Below, one piece after another: positions 1 through 8,918 of a stretch of 64,000 bases of DNA (its first letter is position 1; every line of letters begins with the position of its first letter). The stretch is from contig JBGVRH010000046.1 of assembly GCA_045128275.1 (NCBI GenBank), forward strand, positions 62,001-126,000. The letters are read 5' to 3'. The position numbers and the translations under genes were made by a program. Source of the DNA: CAMEON01 sp045128275 (GTDB lineage Bacteria > Bacillota > Clostridia > Oscillospirales > CAG-272). The notes under the pieces are model-generated. The model made no database searches. It saw only the letters and a list, made by a program, of their open reading frames with translations, and was not told the DNA's origin.

Positions 1-687
1 GTTGCGTTGCAGAATGGCCTCGGCTACGGCATCGCCTTCACGGGCGGCTCGGAAGACCAGGGGGGCGCAGGCGGCGATGTAGGGCTTGCCCTCGCTGTAG
101 ATCTCGGTGATGCGGGTATTGACCGCGCCGCCCAGGTGCTCCGCCAGAAGCTCGGACAGAATCGTGGCCTCGCCTCGGCCGTCGAAGTGGCGAAGGGCGG
201 CCTCCAGAGCATCGCGGCCCATGTCAAAACCGCTCCCGCCGCTATCCAGCAGGTAGCCCCAGCCCCCGATGCGAACCATTTCCTCGCCGCGGCGGAGGAA
301 GCAGGCGCTTCCCGTTCCGCAGATGATGCAGGCTCCGTCTCCTTCGGGGAGGCCTCCCGACAACAGGATGTGGATATCCGAGCGGACGGCCAAAGCCCCC
401 GCCGCGGGAAAGGCCTCACGCAGGGTACTCTCCAGGGCAGGGCCGTAATTGATGCCTCCCGCGATGCCGAAAAACAGGGAGAGCTCGGGGAGGGCGGACT
501 CGGTCAAGCCCGCTTTTTCCAAAAGGTCACGGCAAAGCCCCGTCAGCCGCTCCACCGACACGGGGAGGGTGACGTCGTTGGGGTTGGTGGCGTTGGTCTT
601 GGCTTGGGACAGGACGGTACCGTCCATGGCGGTGAGCACACCCAGAGTTTTGGTGCCGCCGCCGTCAATGCCCATGAGGTAGCGCAT
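1..687 (-). CDS. BadF/BadG/BcrA/BcrD-family sugar kinase (N-acetylglucosamine kinase-like), 3' end cut by window
   Basis: The first 229 codons of an ASKHA-fold ATPase are present; the C-terminus lies beyond the left edge. The protein opens with MRYLMGIDGGGTKT, the phosphate-1 loop of the BadF family. A second glycine-rich ATP-binding segment (IICGTGSACF) lies near residue 130, followed by GGWGYLLDSGGSG, the usual signature of bacterial N-acetylglucosamine kinases. By family these proteins phosphorylate amino sugars recovered from cell wall or mucin. The start at 687 is supported by an AAGGAGG-like site 5-10 bases upstream. It is the last gene seen in a minus-strand run; a 58-bp gap separates it from the CpsB-like gene. 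The class is secure; the exact substrate is an inference. Confidence 0.85.
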   Translation of the reverse strand, partial: MRYLMGIDGGGTKTLGVLTAMDGTVLSQAKTNATNPNDVTLPVSVERLTGLCRDLLEKAGLTESALPELSLFFGIAGGINYGPALESTLREAFPAAGALAVRSDIHILLSGGLPEGDGACIICGTGSACFLRRGEEMVRIGGWGYLLDSGGSGFDMGRDALEAALRHFDGRGEATILSELLAEHLGGAVNTRITEIYSEGKPYIAACAPLVFRAAREGDAVAEAILQRN

Positions 688-745
688 AGTGCCTCCTTAC
701 TTGAAAGAATCCCCACAAGGCTTACGCTCCCATGGGGATTTCGGT

Positions 746-1441
746 TCAGTATCGTTTGGCGTCCTTGAGGAGGGTCGCCGTGGTACGCATGATGTGGTCG
801 ACGTGGTCGGTCATGGTGCTCATGACCTTGGTGAAGGGGGCGTAGGATTTGGGGTTGTTTCCGTGCAGGTCGCTTCCAAAGGCTACGATCTTACCGTCCT
901 CGATCCAGCGGAGCAGGTGCTTGGGCTTGAAGAGCTTGACCAGAGAATCGCAGTTGATCTGTCCGTAGAGGCCCATGTCGAAGAGCTCCTCGATGGACTC
1001 CTTGGGGTATCGATCCACGTGAGCCAGCACGGGGTTGATTCCCTGCTTCTTGATCTCCCGCACCGTATTGTACAGGGACCGATCCCAGTCACCGTGGGTG
1101 AAGGGCATTTCCAGAAGCATCACGTCGGTTCCTTGGACACACAGATCCCGCAGTCCCTCCATGTTCTCCAGCCCCTGGCAGATCAGCACCTCGGCACCCA
1201 GAAGGATGCTCGGACGGCGGCCGTGGCCGTATCCCTTGAGGAGAAGCTTCAGACTGTCCTCCCGCTCCTCTAAAAAAACTTCGGGCAGGATGTCCTGGGG
1301 ATAGAAGTGGGAGGTGGCGCAGACCGTGGTCACGCCCGCCTGTCCGATCATGGCAAGCTGGTCAACCGCCGTCGCGGTACGACCCGAGCCGTGATCCATG
1401 TGCGGAAGAATGTGCGCATGAAAATCGATCAACTCTGCCAT
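746..1441 (-). CDS. CpsB/CapC/YwqE-family PHP-type protein-tyrosine phosphatase
   Basis: This 231-residue PHP-fold metal-dependent phosphatase begins MAELIDFHAHILP. The DFHAH motif (residues 6-10), the TSHFYP segment (about 43), GAE (about 82), LAHVDRY (about 139) and GSDLHG (about 190) supply the expected metal ligands. Family members dephosphorylate the cognate BY-kinase and so control capsule or exopolysaccharide assembly. The partner kinase (1724-3664) lies directly upstream on the same strand. An in-frame ATG 20 codons upstream exists, but the start at 1441 has a good AGAAGGG site and matches the family. The 282-bp gap to the kinase holds no recognised gene. Confidence 0.88.
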   Translation of the reverse strand: MAELIDFHAHILPHMDHGSGRTATAVDQLAMIGQAGVTTVCATSHFYPQDILPEVFLEEREDSLKLLLKGYGHGRRPSILLGAEVLICQGLENMEGLRDLCVQGTDVMLLEMPFTHGDWDRSLYNTVREIKKQGINPVLAHVDRYPKESIEELFDMGLYGQINCDSLVKLFKPKHLLRWIEDGKIVAFGSDLHGNNPKSYAPFTKVMSTMTDHVDHIMRTTATLLKDAKRY

Positions 1442-1723
1442 GGTATTCCCTTCTTTCCTGTAAGGCATCCTGCCCTGCGGTGGTGTTCTGACAAAGATCA
1501 ATCCTTGGGTAATCGGCTCATGACCTTCATGATCCTGGCTCGTGCCCGGGCGTTTTTGGTCTTCAGGGATGTATCCCGCTTCCCGTTTTCACGCTTGGGG
1601 AGAGTTCTGTACCCGTGGGAGAGCTTGAACGAGCTTCCCTTTGAGGATAGTCTCATGGTTGCACGCCGCTTGAGCTTGTCCTTGTCGGCGCGCTTGACAA
1701 ATTTCGTTGGAGTCCTTTGAACT

Positions 1724-3664
1724 TTAGTCTGCGGTCTCGGAGTCACGAAAGCTATCGTGAGTATCCTCAACCTCCTCGGTCTCGATTACTTCCTCGGTCT
1801 CGGCGGTCTCGACGGTCTCGGCGGTCTCGACGGTCTCAACGGTCTCCTCGACCATGGCGGTCTCGGGAGCGGCCTCCATGATCTCGGTCTCGGGAGTCAG
1901 CACCTCGGTGTCCTCCACGTCGGCCAAGGTCTCGTCAGCGGCAATGGCCTCTTCATGGGCCTGGCTGTATCGGCTGGCTGCGTAAGAGGTTCCGCCGTAG
2001 GAACTGCCGTAGCGGCTGTAACGGCTGTAACCGTAACGGGTGTAATAGCCCTTATAGTAGCCGTACTTGAAGTGACGGTAGTAGCCCGACTTACCGTAGC
2101 GGAAGCGGTACTTACTGTAGCCGCTGTAATACTTGTTCTTGTAGTAGTCGCCGGACTTGATGTCGATATCGTTCAGAATGAAGCCCGAAAGCGTTGCGCC
2201 AAAGCCCTCCATGATCTCAACGGCCAGGGAGATCATGCGGCGGTCGGAGTAACCGGAACGGATGACGAAGGTGTAACCCGTCACCTGATCGTAGATGATA
2301 CCGGCGTCGCTGACCTCACACACGGGAGGCAGGTCGATCAGCACCACGTCGTACTCTTCCTTAACGGTATCCATGAACTTCTTCATGTTCTCGGAGGCCA
2401 GAAGCTCGGCGGGGTTGGGGGGGATCTTACCGCTGGTGATGATGTTGAGGTTCTCGTAGCCGCCGTTTCTGCGGTAGATATCCTCGTAGCTGCACATACC
2501 GGCCAGCAGGTCGCTCATACCCTGAACCTTATTGTCCAGGCCGAAGATCTTGTGGATAACGGGGCAACGCAGGTCTCCGTCGATGAGCAGAACCTTCTTG
2601 TTCATCTGGGCGAAGGACACGGCCACGTTGGAAATGATCAGGGACTTACCCGCGCTGACGTAGGCGGAGGTCATACCATACACGGCGCACTTCTCGCCTC
2701 GGGTGGTGTAGCACAGGTTGGTACGCAGAGCCTTGAAGGCCTCGGTGATGGCGAAGGGGGTCTTCTTATTCAGGAGGCGGCCCTCGTAGTCACGCTCGGA
2801 CATCAGGTTTCCGCTGTCGGGGCTCTTGGAGTCCTTGCTTCCCTTGATGTGATCCCTCTTGGACTTATCCTTGAAGGCCTTGCTGCCGACCTTGGAATTC
2901 TCCCAGGTGGGGATCTGACCGATCACGGGGACCGTGAAGTGGTTCTTCAGATCCTCCTCGTTGTAGATGGTATAGTCGAAGTAGGTACGGAGCAGGCAGA
3001 AGAGATACACGGCAACCAGACCGATGGCAAAGCCGATAACGGTGTACAGGGTAACGTTACGGCCCATGAAGGTGACGCGATCCTCGCTGACCATGGTAAT
3101 GGCCTTGGCCACGCTGTCGATGTTCTCCACGCCCTCGGGGTTCTCCACGCCGAAGTAGTAGTCCATGGAGGCGGGAACGGTGTTCTGCAACGCCGTGGAA
3201 ACGTCCAAGACAAACTGCTTGTCCACCCCGGATACCGTCACGTTCACGATCTGGGTATCCACGGTCACTGTCAGCATTCCGCGGATCTGACGGCGGGTGA
3301 TATTGGTATACTTCTCGCCGTAATTTTTCTTCAGGTACTCGCAGATGTTGTTGAGTGCCTTATCCTCGTTGATGATGTAGGGGGCATTGTAGGCGATGTT
3401 CAAAGCCGAGGAGCTGTTGGGGTTGGCGACAACCTGCACAAGCTCGTTGGTGTCGGATGCATAATGGTAGCTCAGACCGTTCATGAGGAATTTGGTATCC
3501 AGATTATAGTACGGCTCAGCGTTGGTATAACGGTAAAGACCCAAAGCCGCGGCCAAAAGCACGGCAACGACTCCGATCTTGATAAAATTACCTAATAAAA
3601 CTCTCCACAAAAGGAGAACGTCCACTTGGCCCTTTTGCTGTTCCTTGATGTAACGACTTGCCAT
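1724..3664 (-). CDS. Wzz-domain / BY-kinase fusion (CpsCD-like) with tyrosine-rich tail
   Basis: The protein has 646 residues. Residues 1-55 carry a Wzz-type N-terminus with a membrane helix (about 24-46), and a second helix lies near 205-230. The cytosolic kinase follows: a Walker A variant (SAYVSAGKS, about 330-338), Walker A' (LLIDGDLRCP, about 360) and Walker B (VVLIDLPPV, about 445). Residues about 504-567 hold 21 tyrosines, the presumed autophosphorylation cluster, far more than the four to seven usual in BY-kinases. An acidic Glu/Thr/Val repeat tail follows (about 590-635). Chain-length regulator and kinase are fused, as in proteobacterial Wzc but unlike the split CpsC/CpsD common in Firmicutes. 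It has its own strong promoter, with the phosphatase downstream. Confidence 0.9.
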   Translation of the reverse strand: MASRYIKEQQKGQVDVLLLWRVLLGNFIKIGVVAVLLAAALGLYRYTNAEPYYNLDTKFLMNGLSYHYASDTNELVQVVANPNSSSALNIAYNAPYIINEDKALNNICEYLKKNYGEKYTNITRRQIRGMLTVTVDTQIVNVTVSGVDKQFVLDVSTALQNTVPASMDYYFGVENPEGVENIDSVAKAITMVSEDRVTFMGRNVTLYTVIGFAIGLVAVYLFCLLRTYFDYTIYNEEDLKNHFTVPVIGQIPTWENSKVGSKAFKDKSKRDHIKGSKDSKSPDSGNLMSERDYEGRLLNKKTPFAITEAFKALRTNLCYTTRGEKCAVYGMTSAYVSAGKSLIISNVAVSFAQMNKKVLLIDGDLRCPVIHKIFGLDNKVQGMSDLLAGMCSYEDIYRRNGGYENLNIITSGKIPPNPAELLASENMKKFMDTVKEEYDVVLIDLPPVCEVSDAGIIYDQVTGYTFVIRSGYSDRRMISLAVEIMEGFGATLSGFILNDIDIKSGDYYKNKYYSGYSKYRFRYGKSGYYRHFKYGYYKGYYTRYGYSRYSRYGSSYGGTSYAASRYSQAHEEAIAADETLADVEDTEVLTPETEIMEAAPETAMVEETVETVETAETVETAETEEVIETEEVEDTHDSFRDSETAD

Positions 3665-3733
3665 GAGATCAGCGGTTCCTTTCTTTTTTTGGCATTACGG
3701 CAGAGTTCTCCACCGCATAAACATACATGATAT

Positions 3734-3762
3734 ATTATACACGATGTTCCCTCGTTTGTCAA
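3734..3762 (-). promoter_or_regulatory. Sigma-A promoter of the BY-kinase gene
   Basis: Read on the minus strand, TTGACA (3757-3762) is followed by a 17-bp spacer and TATAAT (3734-3739). Both hexamers are perfect consensus. The -10 lies about 70 bp upstream of the BY-kinase start at 3664. Confidence 0.9.
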
Positions 3763-3796
3763 GTGTTTTTTTCATGAATCTTTGGTGGTGCTCTAC

Positions 3797-3831
3797 AAAA
3801 AAACAGGACGCAATGCCGAAGCATTGCGTCC
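3797..3831 (-). terminator. Intrinsic terminator of rpsB-tsf
   Basis: On the minus strand an 11-bp perfect stem (3821-3831 with 3806-3816) closed by a TTCG tetraloop is followed by a T-rich run (3797-3804). It sits about 20 bp after the tsf stop and upstream of the BY-kinase promoter, so it insulates the two units. Confidence 0.92.
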
Positions 3832-3853
3832 CGCAAAATTCGATATTCGGGAA

Positions 3854-4780
3854 TTACTTGCCGCTTGCGAGCTTCTCGATCTCAGCAGCGAAGTCCTCTT
3901 CCTTCTTCTCGATACCCTCGCCCTTCTCGAAGCGGGAGAAGGAAGCGATGGTGATGTTGCCGCCAAGCTCCTTGGCAGTCTTGGCCACGTACTGAGCGAC
4001 GGTCATGTCGTCCTCCTTGACGTAAGCCATATCGACCAGGCAGTTTGCCTCGTAGAACTTGCCCAGCTTACCCATGATGATGCCGTCCAGAACCTTCTCG
4101 GGCTTGTTGGCCATCTTGGGATCGTTAGCCAGCTGAACCTTGATGATAGCCTTCTCGGACTCGATCACGGAAGCGGGAACGTCGTTTCTGGTCAGGTAAG
4201 GAGTGGGGTATGCGCCGATCTGCAGAGCGATGTTCTTGGCGAAGTCAGCGAAGCCCTCCTTGTCGCCGCAGTCGGTGTCGAACTTAACGATAACACCGAT
4301 GGAGCCTGCGCCGTGGATGTAGGTAGCGGTCAGACCCTCGACCAGGACGAAGCGGCGAACGCTCAGCTTCTCACCGATCTTGAAGATCTCCTCCTTCACC
4401 TTCTCCTCGACGGTGATGCCACCCTCGACATACTGGGAAGCCATCAGAGCCTCCAGGTTCTCGGGCTTGGTAGCCAGGATGGTCTTCAGCAGGTTGGAGA
4501 CGAACTCCTGGAAGGACTCGTTCTTAGCGACGAAGTCGGTCTCGGAGTTGACCTCGATCATAGCGGTCAGGTCGCCCTCCTTCATGATGGCAACGATACC
4601 ATCGGCGGCGATACGGGTTGCGATCTTGGAAGCGGCCTTCAGCTCGCCCTTCTCGCGGAGCAGCTTGATAGCGGCCTCGAAGTCGCCGTCAGTCTCAACG
4701 AGTGCCTTCTTGCACTCCATCATACCGATACCGGTCTGCTTACGCAGCTCGGCAACGTCCTTTGCGGAAATGTTTGCCAT
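3854..4780 (-). CDS. tsf: Translation elongation factor Ts
   Basis: This 308-residue EF-Ts is the nucleotide-exchange factor for EF-Tu. The N-terminal UBA-like domain (MANISAKDVAELRKQTGIGM) and the conserved core TDFVAKN (about residues 80-86), which contacts EF-Tu, are present. The length fits the long form. It lies 45 bp downstream of rpsB, the standard bacterial rpsB-tsf operon, and is followed by a strong terminator at 3797-3831. An RBS-like GAGGTAAAC precedes the start. Confidence 0.97.
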   Translation of the reverse strand: MANISAKDVAELRKQTGIGMMECKKALVETDGDFEAAIKLLREKGELKAASKIATRIAADGIVAIMKEGDLTAMIEVNSETDFVAKNESFQEFVSNLLKTILATKPENLEALMASQYVEGGITVEEKVKEEIFKIGEKLSVRRFVLVEGLTATYIHGAGSIGVIVKFDTDCGDKEGFADFAKNIALQIGAYPTPYLTRNDVPASVIESEKAIIKVQLANDPKMANKPEKVLDGIIMGKLGKFYEANCLVDMAYVKEDDMTVAQYVAKTAKELGGNITIASFSRFEKGEGIEKKEEDFAAEIEKLASGK

Positions 4781-4824
4781 GATAGTTTACCTCTTTTTTA
4801 TAGAATAGGGGTGAGTGCGGAAAA

Positions 4825-5553
4825 TTACTCAGCGTCGGTAGCCTCGACGGTCTCAGCCTCGGTGGTCTGCTCGCCCTGACGGCCCTCGATGACGGCGTCA
4901 GCCATAACGGAGGAGATCAGCTTGATGGCGCGGATAGCGTCGTCGTTACCGGGGATGACGTAGTCGGCATCGTCGGGATCGCAGTTGGTATCCACGATAG
5001 CGATCACGGGAATACCCAGCTTCTTGGCCTCGAGAACAGCGATGTGCTCCTTGTGGGGGTCAACGATGAAGATAGCGTCGGGCAGCTTCTCCATGGTCTT
5101 GATACCGCCGTAGGACTTCTCCATGTCGAAGATCTCCTTCTGCAGACCTGCAACCTCCTTCTTGGGGAGCAGATCGAAGGTGCCGTCCTCCTGCATCTTG
5201 TTCAGACCGTTCAGGCGGCTGATGGAGCGCTTGATGGTCTTGTAGTTGGTCAGCATACCGCCGGGCCAACGAACGTTGACATAGTACTGGCCGCAGCGCT
5301 CAGCCTCTTCCTTGATGGCCTCGGCTGCCTGCTTCTTGGTACCGACGAACAGAACGGTGCCGCCCTGAGCGGAGAGGTCACGAACGAAGTTGTAGGCCTC
5401 CTCGAACTTCTTCACGGTCTTCTGCAGGTCGATGATGTAGATGCCGTTTCTCTCGGTGAAGATGTACTCCTGCATCTTGGGGTTCCAGCGGCGGGTGTGG
5501 TGACCGAAGTGGACACCGGCCTCCAGCAGCTGCTTGATGGTGATGATAGACAT
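4825..5553 (-). CDS. rpsB: 30S ribosomal protein S2
   Basis: The protein has 242 residues and begins MSIITIKQLLEAGVHFGHHT, the universally conserved S2 opening; RRWNPKMQEYIF and FVGTKKQA follow. It binds the 30S head-body junction and is needed for S1 recruitment. An open frame continues 43 codons upstream, but the start at 5553 is fixed by homology and by an AGGAGG site a few bases before it. A long leader with a hairpin separates it from its promoter, which fits the autogenous control known for rpsB leaders. The acidic C-terminus is normal. Confidence 0.97.
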   Translation of the reverse strand: MSIITIKQLLEAGVHFGHHTRRWNPKMQEYIFTERNGIYIIDLQKTVKKFEEAYNFVRDLSAQGGTVLFVGTKKQAAEAIKEEAERCGQYYVNVRWPGGMLTNYKTIKRSISRLNGLNKMQEDGTFDLLPKKEVAGLQKEIFDMEKSYGGIKTMEKLPDAIFIVDPHKEHIAVLEAKKLGIPVIAIVDTNCDPDDADYVIPGNDDAIRAIKLISSVMADAVIEGRQGEQTTEAETVEATDAE

Positions 5554-5663
5554 TTCTATGTCCTCCTTTTGGTTTTTCCACCACAGAGGCACGTGCGGCT
5601 GATCCCGAAAAGCCATTTTCGGGACACCAAGCCAACGATTGCGTCTGTGTGTGTATTGATTAT

Positions 5664-5682
5664 GTGTGCTTTTTGCGCACAC
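5664..5682 (-). other. Hairpin in the rpsB leader
   Basis: A perfect 6-bp inverted repeat (GTGTGC with GCACAC, 7-nt loop) lies just after the likely transcription start of rpsB. Leader structures in this position are used for S2 autoregulation in other bacteria; that role here is an inference. Confidence 0.4.
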
Positions 5683-5688
5683 TGGTGT

Positions 5689-5717
5689 ATTATATCATAC
5701 ATCCTCACAAAGTGCAA
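5689..5717 (-). promoter_or_regulatory. Sigma-A promoter of rpsB-tsf
   Basis: On the minus strand TTGCAC (5712-5717), a 17-bp spacer and TATAAT (5689-5694) are preceded by TGA, giving an extended -10 as well. The -10 lies about 135 bp upstream of the rpsB start. Confidence 0.88.
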
Positions 5718-5766
5718 GAGGATTTTTTCGTTTTTACAATTTATTTACAATTGACCGGACCACCGT

Positions 5767-5800
5767 GAAAAATACCGTCCCGCAAGTCCACGGGACGGTA
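5767..5800 (-). terminator. Intrinsic terminator after ylmC
   Basis: Minus-strand stem ACCGTCCCG/CGGGACGGT with a short loop, followed by a run of T (5767-5772), starting 6 bp after the stop codon of the gene at 5806-6090. Confidence 0.88.
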
Positions 5801-5805
5801 CTCCT

Positions 5806-6090
5806 TCATTTTTTGCGGCTGCTTCCCCGCTCCAGACAGCTGGACAGCTCGGCGGCGGTGAGCTTGACCAGGACGGTGTCCTCTCCGATGCACTCCACGC
5901 GGCACCAGGGGATGCGGTAGTGCTCGGCCTTGGCGAAGCTGAACAGACCGCAGTCCTTGGGGATGATGAGGGCGGTGATCTTGCCGTCCTCGGGACAGAG
6001 GGCCACCGCCGTGGGGTAGCCCAGCTTACCGCCGTCGCAGAGGTTGATGACCTCCATACAGGCAAGCTCGCTCGTGGTGATCTCTCTCAT
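5806..6090 (-). CDS. YlmC/YmxH-family PRC-barrel sporulation protein
   Basis: This is a 94-residue single-domain PRC-barrel protein. It begins MREITTSELACMEVINLCDG and contains GKLGYP and the mid-protein ALIIP strand typical of the YlmC/YmxH family in spore formers. Some family members are expressed in the mother cell or forespore; the biochemical role is unknown. The start at 6090 follows a GGAG site. It has its own terminator and sits 50 bp downstream of the P-type ATPase homologue. The family call is good; the function is not established. Confidence 0.8.
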   Translation of the reverse strand: MREITTSELACMEVINLCDGGKLGYPTAVALCPEDGKITALIIPKDCGLFSFAKAEHYRIPWCRVECIGEDTVLVKLTAAELSSCLERGSSRKK

Positions 6091-6140
6091 AGGTTCTCCT
6101 CCATACCAGTATGGCAGAGGATATGCGGAGAAGGCGGGGT

Positions 6141-8870
6141 TTATCCCTTGGCGGTCACGCGCTCCGCCACAAGCTTGACGATCAGATAGACGGCGGGGGA
6201 CACCACGGGGATCACCAGGGCCCAGAGGAGTCCCAGACCCGCTCCCAGGGCTACGGCCAGGGCGGCCACGTAGGTCAGAGCCAGAGCCAACGTGGTGAAA
6301 AAGACGGTGCGGTCGCGGCGGGGCAGGGGGGCGGCGCGGTAAATGGCCAGCTGGAGGCCCATCAGGCAGAGGAAGAGGAAATGGGTGGGATTCCCGCCGA
6401 AGTCCAGGTCGCAGTAGCGGCAGATGGCGGCGGCCAGGGTGGGGACGGCGGTGGCGGCGGCCACGGCGATGAGGCCGGCTCTGTGGGTGATGTGGGGGTT
6501 CTTCACCACGGTCTCCATGCTTCCCCGCTTGGCGGGAGAGGGAGCGGCGGGAAGGGCTACGGAGGAGATCAGCACCAAAAGATCCACGCCCAGCCCCGAC
6601 AAAAGCAGAGCAGGAGCGGACAGGGTGGAGAGTCCCAGGAGCAGGGGCAGGATCACCAGCGCCAGGCGGGCGGCCTGGGACAGAAGCAGGAAGCGGAAGA
6701 CCGTGGCGATGGAATCCTTGATACGGTCAGCGCAGAGGAGGGCGCGGCGCACGCCCATGATACCGCCTCCGTCGGAGGCTGTCCGTCTCACCACCACGTC
6801 GGCGCGGCGGCGGGCAAGATCCGAGGCGAGGGGGCTGTCGGGGAGGCCGTCGGGGGTGGCCAGGGGGTCGCGGAGGGCGGCCTTGGCGGTGAGCTTGGGA
6901 TGACCCGCCTCGGCGGCGGCGTAGACCGAGGGAGAGCAGGTGATGGCCACGTCGGAGGCCCCCAGGAGGGGGAGATCCTCCCGATCCGCCGACAGGACGG
7001 CCACGGTGCGGCCGTGGGATTTCAGGTCGCTGATGAGGGTCAGCAGGCCCTCGGTGGTGGCGTTTGTAAAGGCGCGGTGGCCTTCATCCATAAGGGGTGC
7101 GGGGTTGCCTCCGTCTGCCAGGGTGTGGGCGGGGTGGGCTTCGGTGAGACCGCACTCCGACAGGGAGCGGAGGCTGACGTCGTCACCGTCCCGCAAAAAG
7201 GCGGTGACACGGATGCCCGCCGCCTCCATGCCCTTGATGGCCCCCGCGGTCTTACGGCAGGTGTGGGGGGCGTAGGTCAGAAGGGCGCGGACGGCTGTCT
7301 CGCTTCCGGCGCGGGTGATGACGAACAGGGTGCGCTGACCCGTGCGGATGGCTTCTCGGTGGGCGCGGTAGAGGTCGCCCAGGCCCGCTTCGGTGATGGG
7401 AACGAGCAGGCCGTCGGCGTAGTGGGTATTGCAAGCGCGGATCTCCTCGAAATCGGAGGTGACCTTGACGGTGACGCGGCGGTTGCCCTCGGCGGTGGGG
7501 AAAACGGCGGAGATGCCGTCGGCCTCGGCGCGGGGATCCTTGGCGCGAACCAAAAGGGCATCGGTATCGATTTCCGCCCAGTCGGCCAGGGCGTCGGCCA
7601 GGGTAATCAGGGTATCGGCAGAAATGCTTCCCTCCCCGCTTGCCCCTGCGGAGGGGTAGGCCAAAAGACCGTGGCGGTACAGGTAGAGCAGCTCGGCCAC
7701 AGCGGTAGCATCCCCGTCGGATTCGGGTCTGTCCAGGTGGTAGAGACGGTCTCCCAGGCGGAGGGTCTCGGCGTGATCCTGCCCGTCGTGGAGGGCGGCG
7801 GTCCCCACCAGGATGAGGTCGGTGACCTCCGTCAACCGCTCGGGGATGGCCGAGGACTTGATATCCGCCGTGCTGACGGCATCTCGGTCGGTGGCGGCGG
7901 CGCGGCGAAGGGCGGTATTGATATGAAGACCCCGGGCAAAGATATGCTCGGTGAGGGTCACGCCCGCCACGGCCAGGGCGGAGAGGAATATGTCCAGCAG
8001 CTCGTAGCGCTCCCCCAGGGTAAAGATGCCGATGGCGGTCACGGGGATGATGAGGACGATGAGACCCAGATTGTACACCGACAGGTAGCGGGCCGCCCTC
8101 TTGAAGAGGGTGGGAGCCTGCCCCTTGCGGGGAGAGTCGATGCCCCCCGTAAGGCCGCCCAGGTGGGTTTCGCTTCCCACCGCCACAGCCACGGCGATGG
8201 CGAAGCCCGACTCGCAGATGCCCCCCGCAAAGACCATATTCTCGGGGGAGAGACGGTAGCTTCCGCCCGAGGCGGGGGTGGCCGTCGCGTCCTTGCGCAG
8301 GAGGGAGGAGGGACGGTCGGGGTCGGTGGAGATCTCCCGCTCGGTGACGGTGAAATCATCGGTGCGCAGGAGGCGGCAGTCGGCGGGGATCATATCGCCG
8401 GGGTAGAAGAGGAGAATATCCCCCCGAACCAGCTCGGAGGCGCCCACGCGGTGGATACGGCGGCCTCGCAGGACGCGGCAAAGCGGGGCATCGTAGGCGG
8501 CGAGGGCGGCATCTGCGCGGTCAGAGCGCCACAGGAAGAAGGCCGACAGGGCGGTATTGCCTCCCGCCAGGACCAGGCAGACAAGACCGAGGGCCACTCG
8601 GTCAAAAAACAGGGATATGACCGCCACGGCCAGGATGAGCCACAGGGCGGGCTCCTTCGCCACCCTCTTGAGGCAAGCGACAAAGCTGCGGGTGGGGGCG
8701 TTGTAGAGGGGCTTCGCCGTGGAGGCGGCCAGACGGCGCTCAGCCTCCTTTTGGGACAGCCCCGCGGCGGGGTCGGTGGCCAGGTGGGACAGAAGCTCCT
8801 CCACGGGGGCGGTGGCGGGGTTGATCTTACGGCGAACCCTGCGGGAATCGGTTTGCTCGGGAGATGGCAT
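6141..8870 (-). CDS. P-type ATPase homologue with degenerate catalytic motifs (probable pseudoenzyme)
   Basis: The 909 residues follow the P2-type cation ATPase plan: a cation-ATPase N-terminal domain (about 20-95), two membrane helices, an actuator domain (GDMIPADCRLL, NMVFAGG), another helix pair, a large cytosolic insert and C-terminal membrane helices. The catalytic signatures are lost. The actuator TGES is replaced by TEREIST, the phosphorylation motif DKTGT by a VGTAALHD segment with no aspartate at the key position, and GDGxNDxPAL by SADREDLPLL. The frame is intact over 2.7 kb and has a good AGGAGG site, so this is not simple decay. A regulatory or scaffold role is possible but unproven. 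It is separated by 49 bp from the upstream gene. Confidence 0.8.
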   Translation of the reverse strand: MPSPEQTDSRRVRRKINPATAPVEELLSHLATDPAAGLSQKEAERRLAASTAKPLYNAPTRSFVACLKRVAKEPALWLILAVAVISLFFDRVALGLVCLVLAGGNTALSAFFLWRSDRADAALAAYDAPLCRVLRGRRIHRVGASELVRGDILLFYPGDMIPADCRLLRTDDFTVTEREISTDPDRPSSLLRKDATATPASGGSYRLSPENMVFAGGICESGFAIAVAVAVGSETHLGGLTGGIDSPRKGQAPTLFKRAARYLSVYNLGLIVLIIPVTAIGIFTLGERYELLDIFLSALAVAGVTLTEHIFARGLHINTALRRAAATDRDAVSTADIKSSAIPERLTEVTDLILVGTAALHDGQDHAETLRLGDRLYHLDRPESDGDATAVAELLYLYRHGLLAYPSAGASGEGSISADTLITLADALADWAEIDTDALLVRAKDPRAEADGISAVFPTAEGNRRVTVKVTSDFEEIRACNTHYADGLLVPITEAGLGDLYRAHREAIRTGQRTLFVITRAGSETAVRALLTYAPHTCRKTAGAIKGMEAAGIRVTAFLRDGDDVSLRSLSECGLTEAHPAHTLADGGNPAPLMDEGHRAFTNATTEGLLTLISDLKSHGRTVAVLSADREDLPLLGASDVAITCSPSVYAAAEAGHPKLTAKAALRDPLATPDGLPDSPLASDLARRRADVVVRRTASDGGGIMGVRRALLCADRIKDSIATVFRFLLLSQAARLALVILPLLLGLSTLSAPALLLSGLGVDLLVLISSVALPAAPSPAKRGSMETVVKNPHITHRAGLIAVAAATAVPTLAAAICRYCDLDFGGNPTHFLFLCLMGLQLAIYRAAPLPRRDRTVFFTTLALALTYVAALAVALGAGLGLLWALVIPVVSPAVYLIVKLVAERVTAKG

Positions 8871-8918
8871 AGATACCTCCTCGTTTCGGCTTCACCGCGC
8901 TATGCGGTGAGGGTAGAA

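Noticed and set aside
1498..1770. Basic 90-codon frame (52 codons from its first ATG at 1656) between the phosphatase and the BY-kinase on the minus strand
   Set aside because: It opens with TTG inside the kinase end, has no ribosome-binding site at the ATG and no family resemblance. Left as unassigned.
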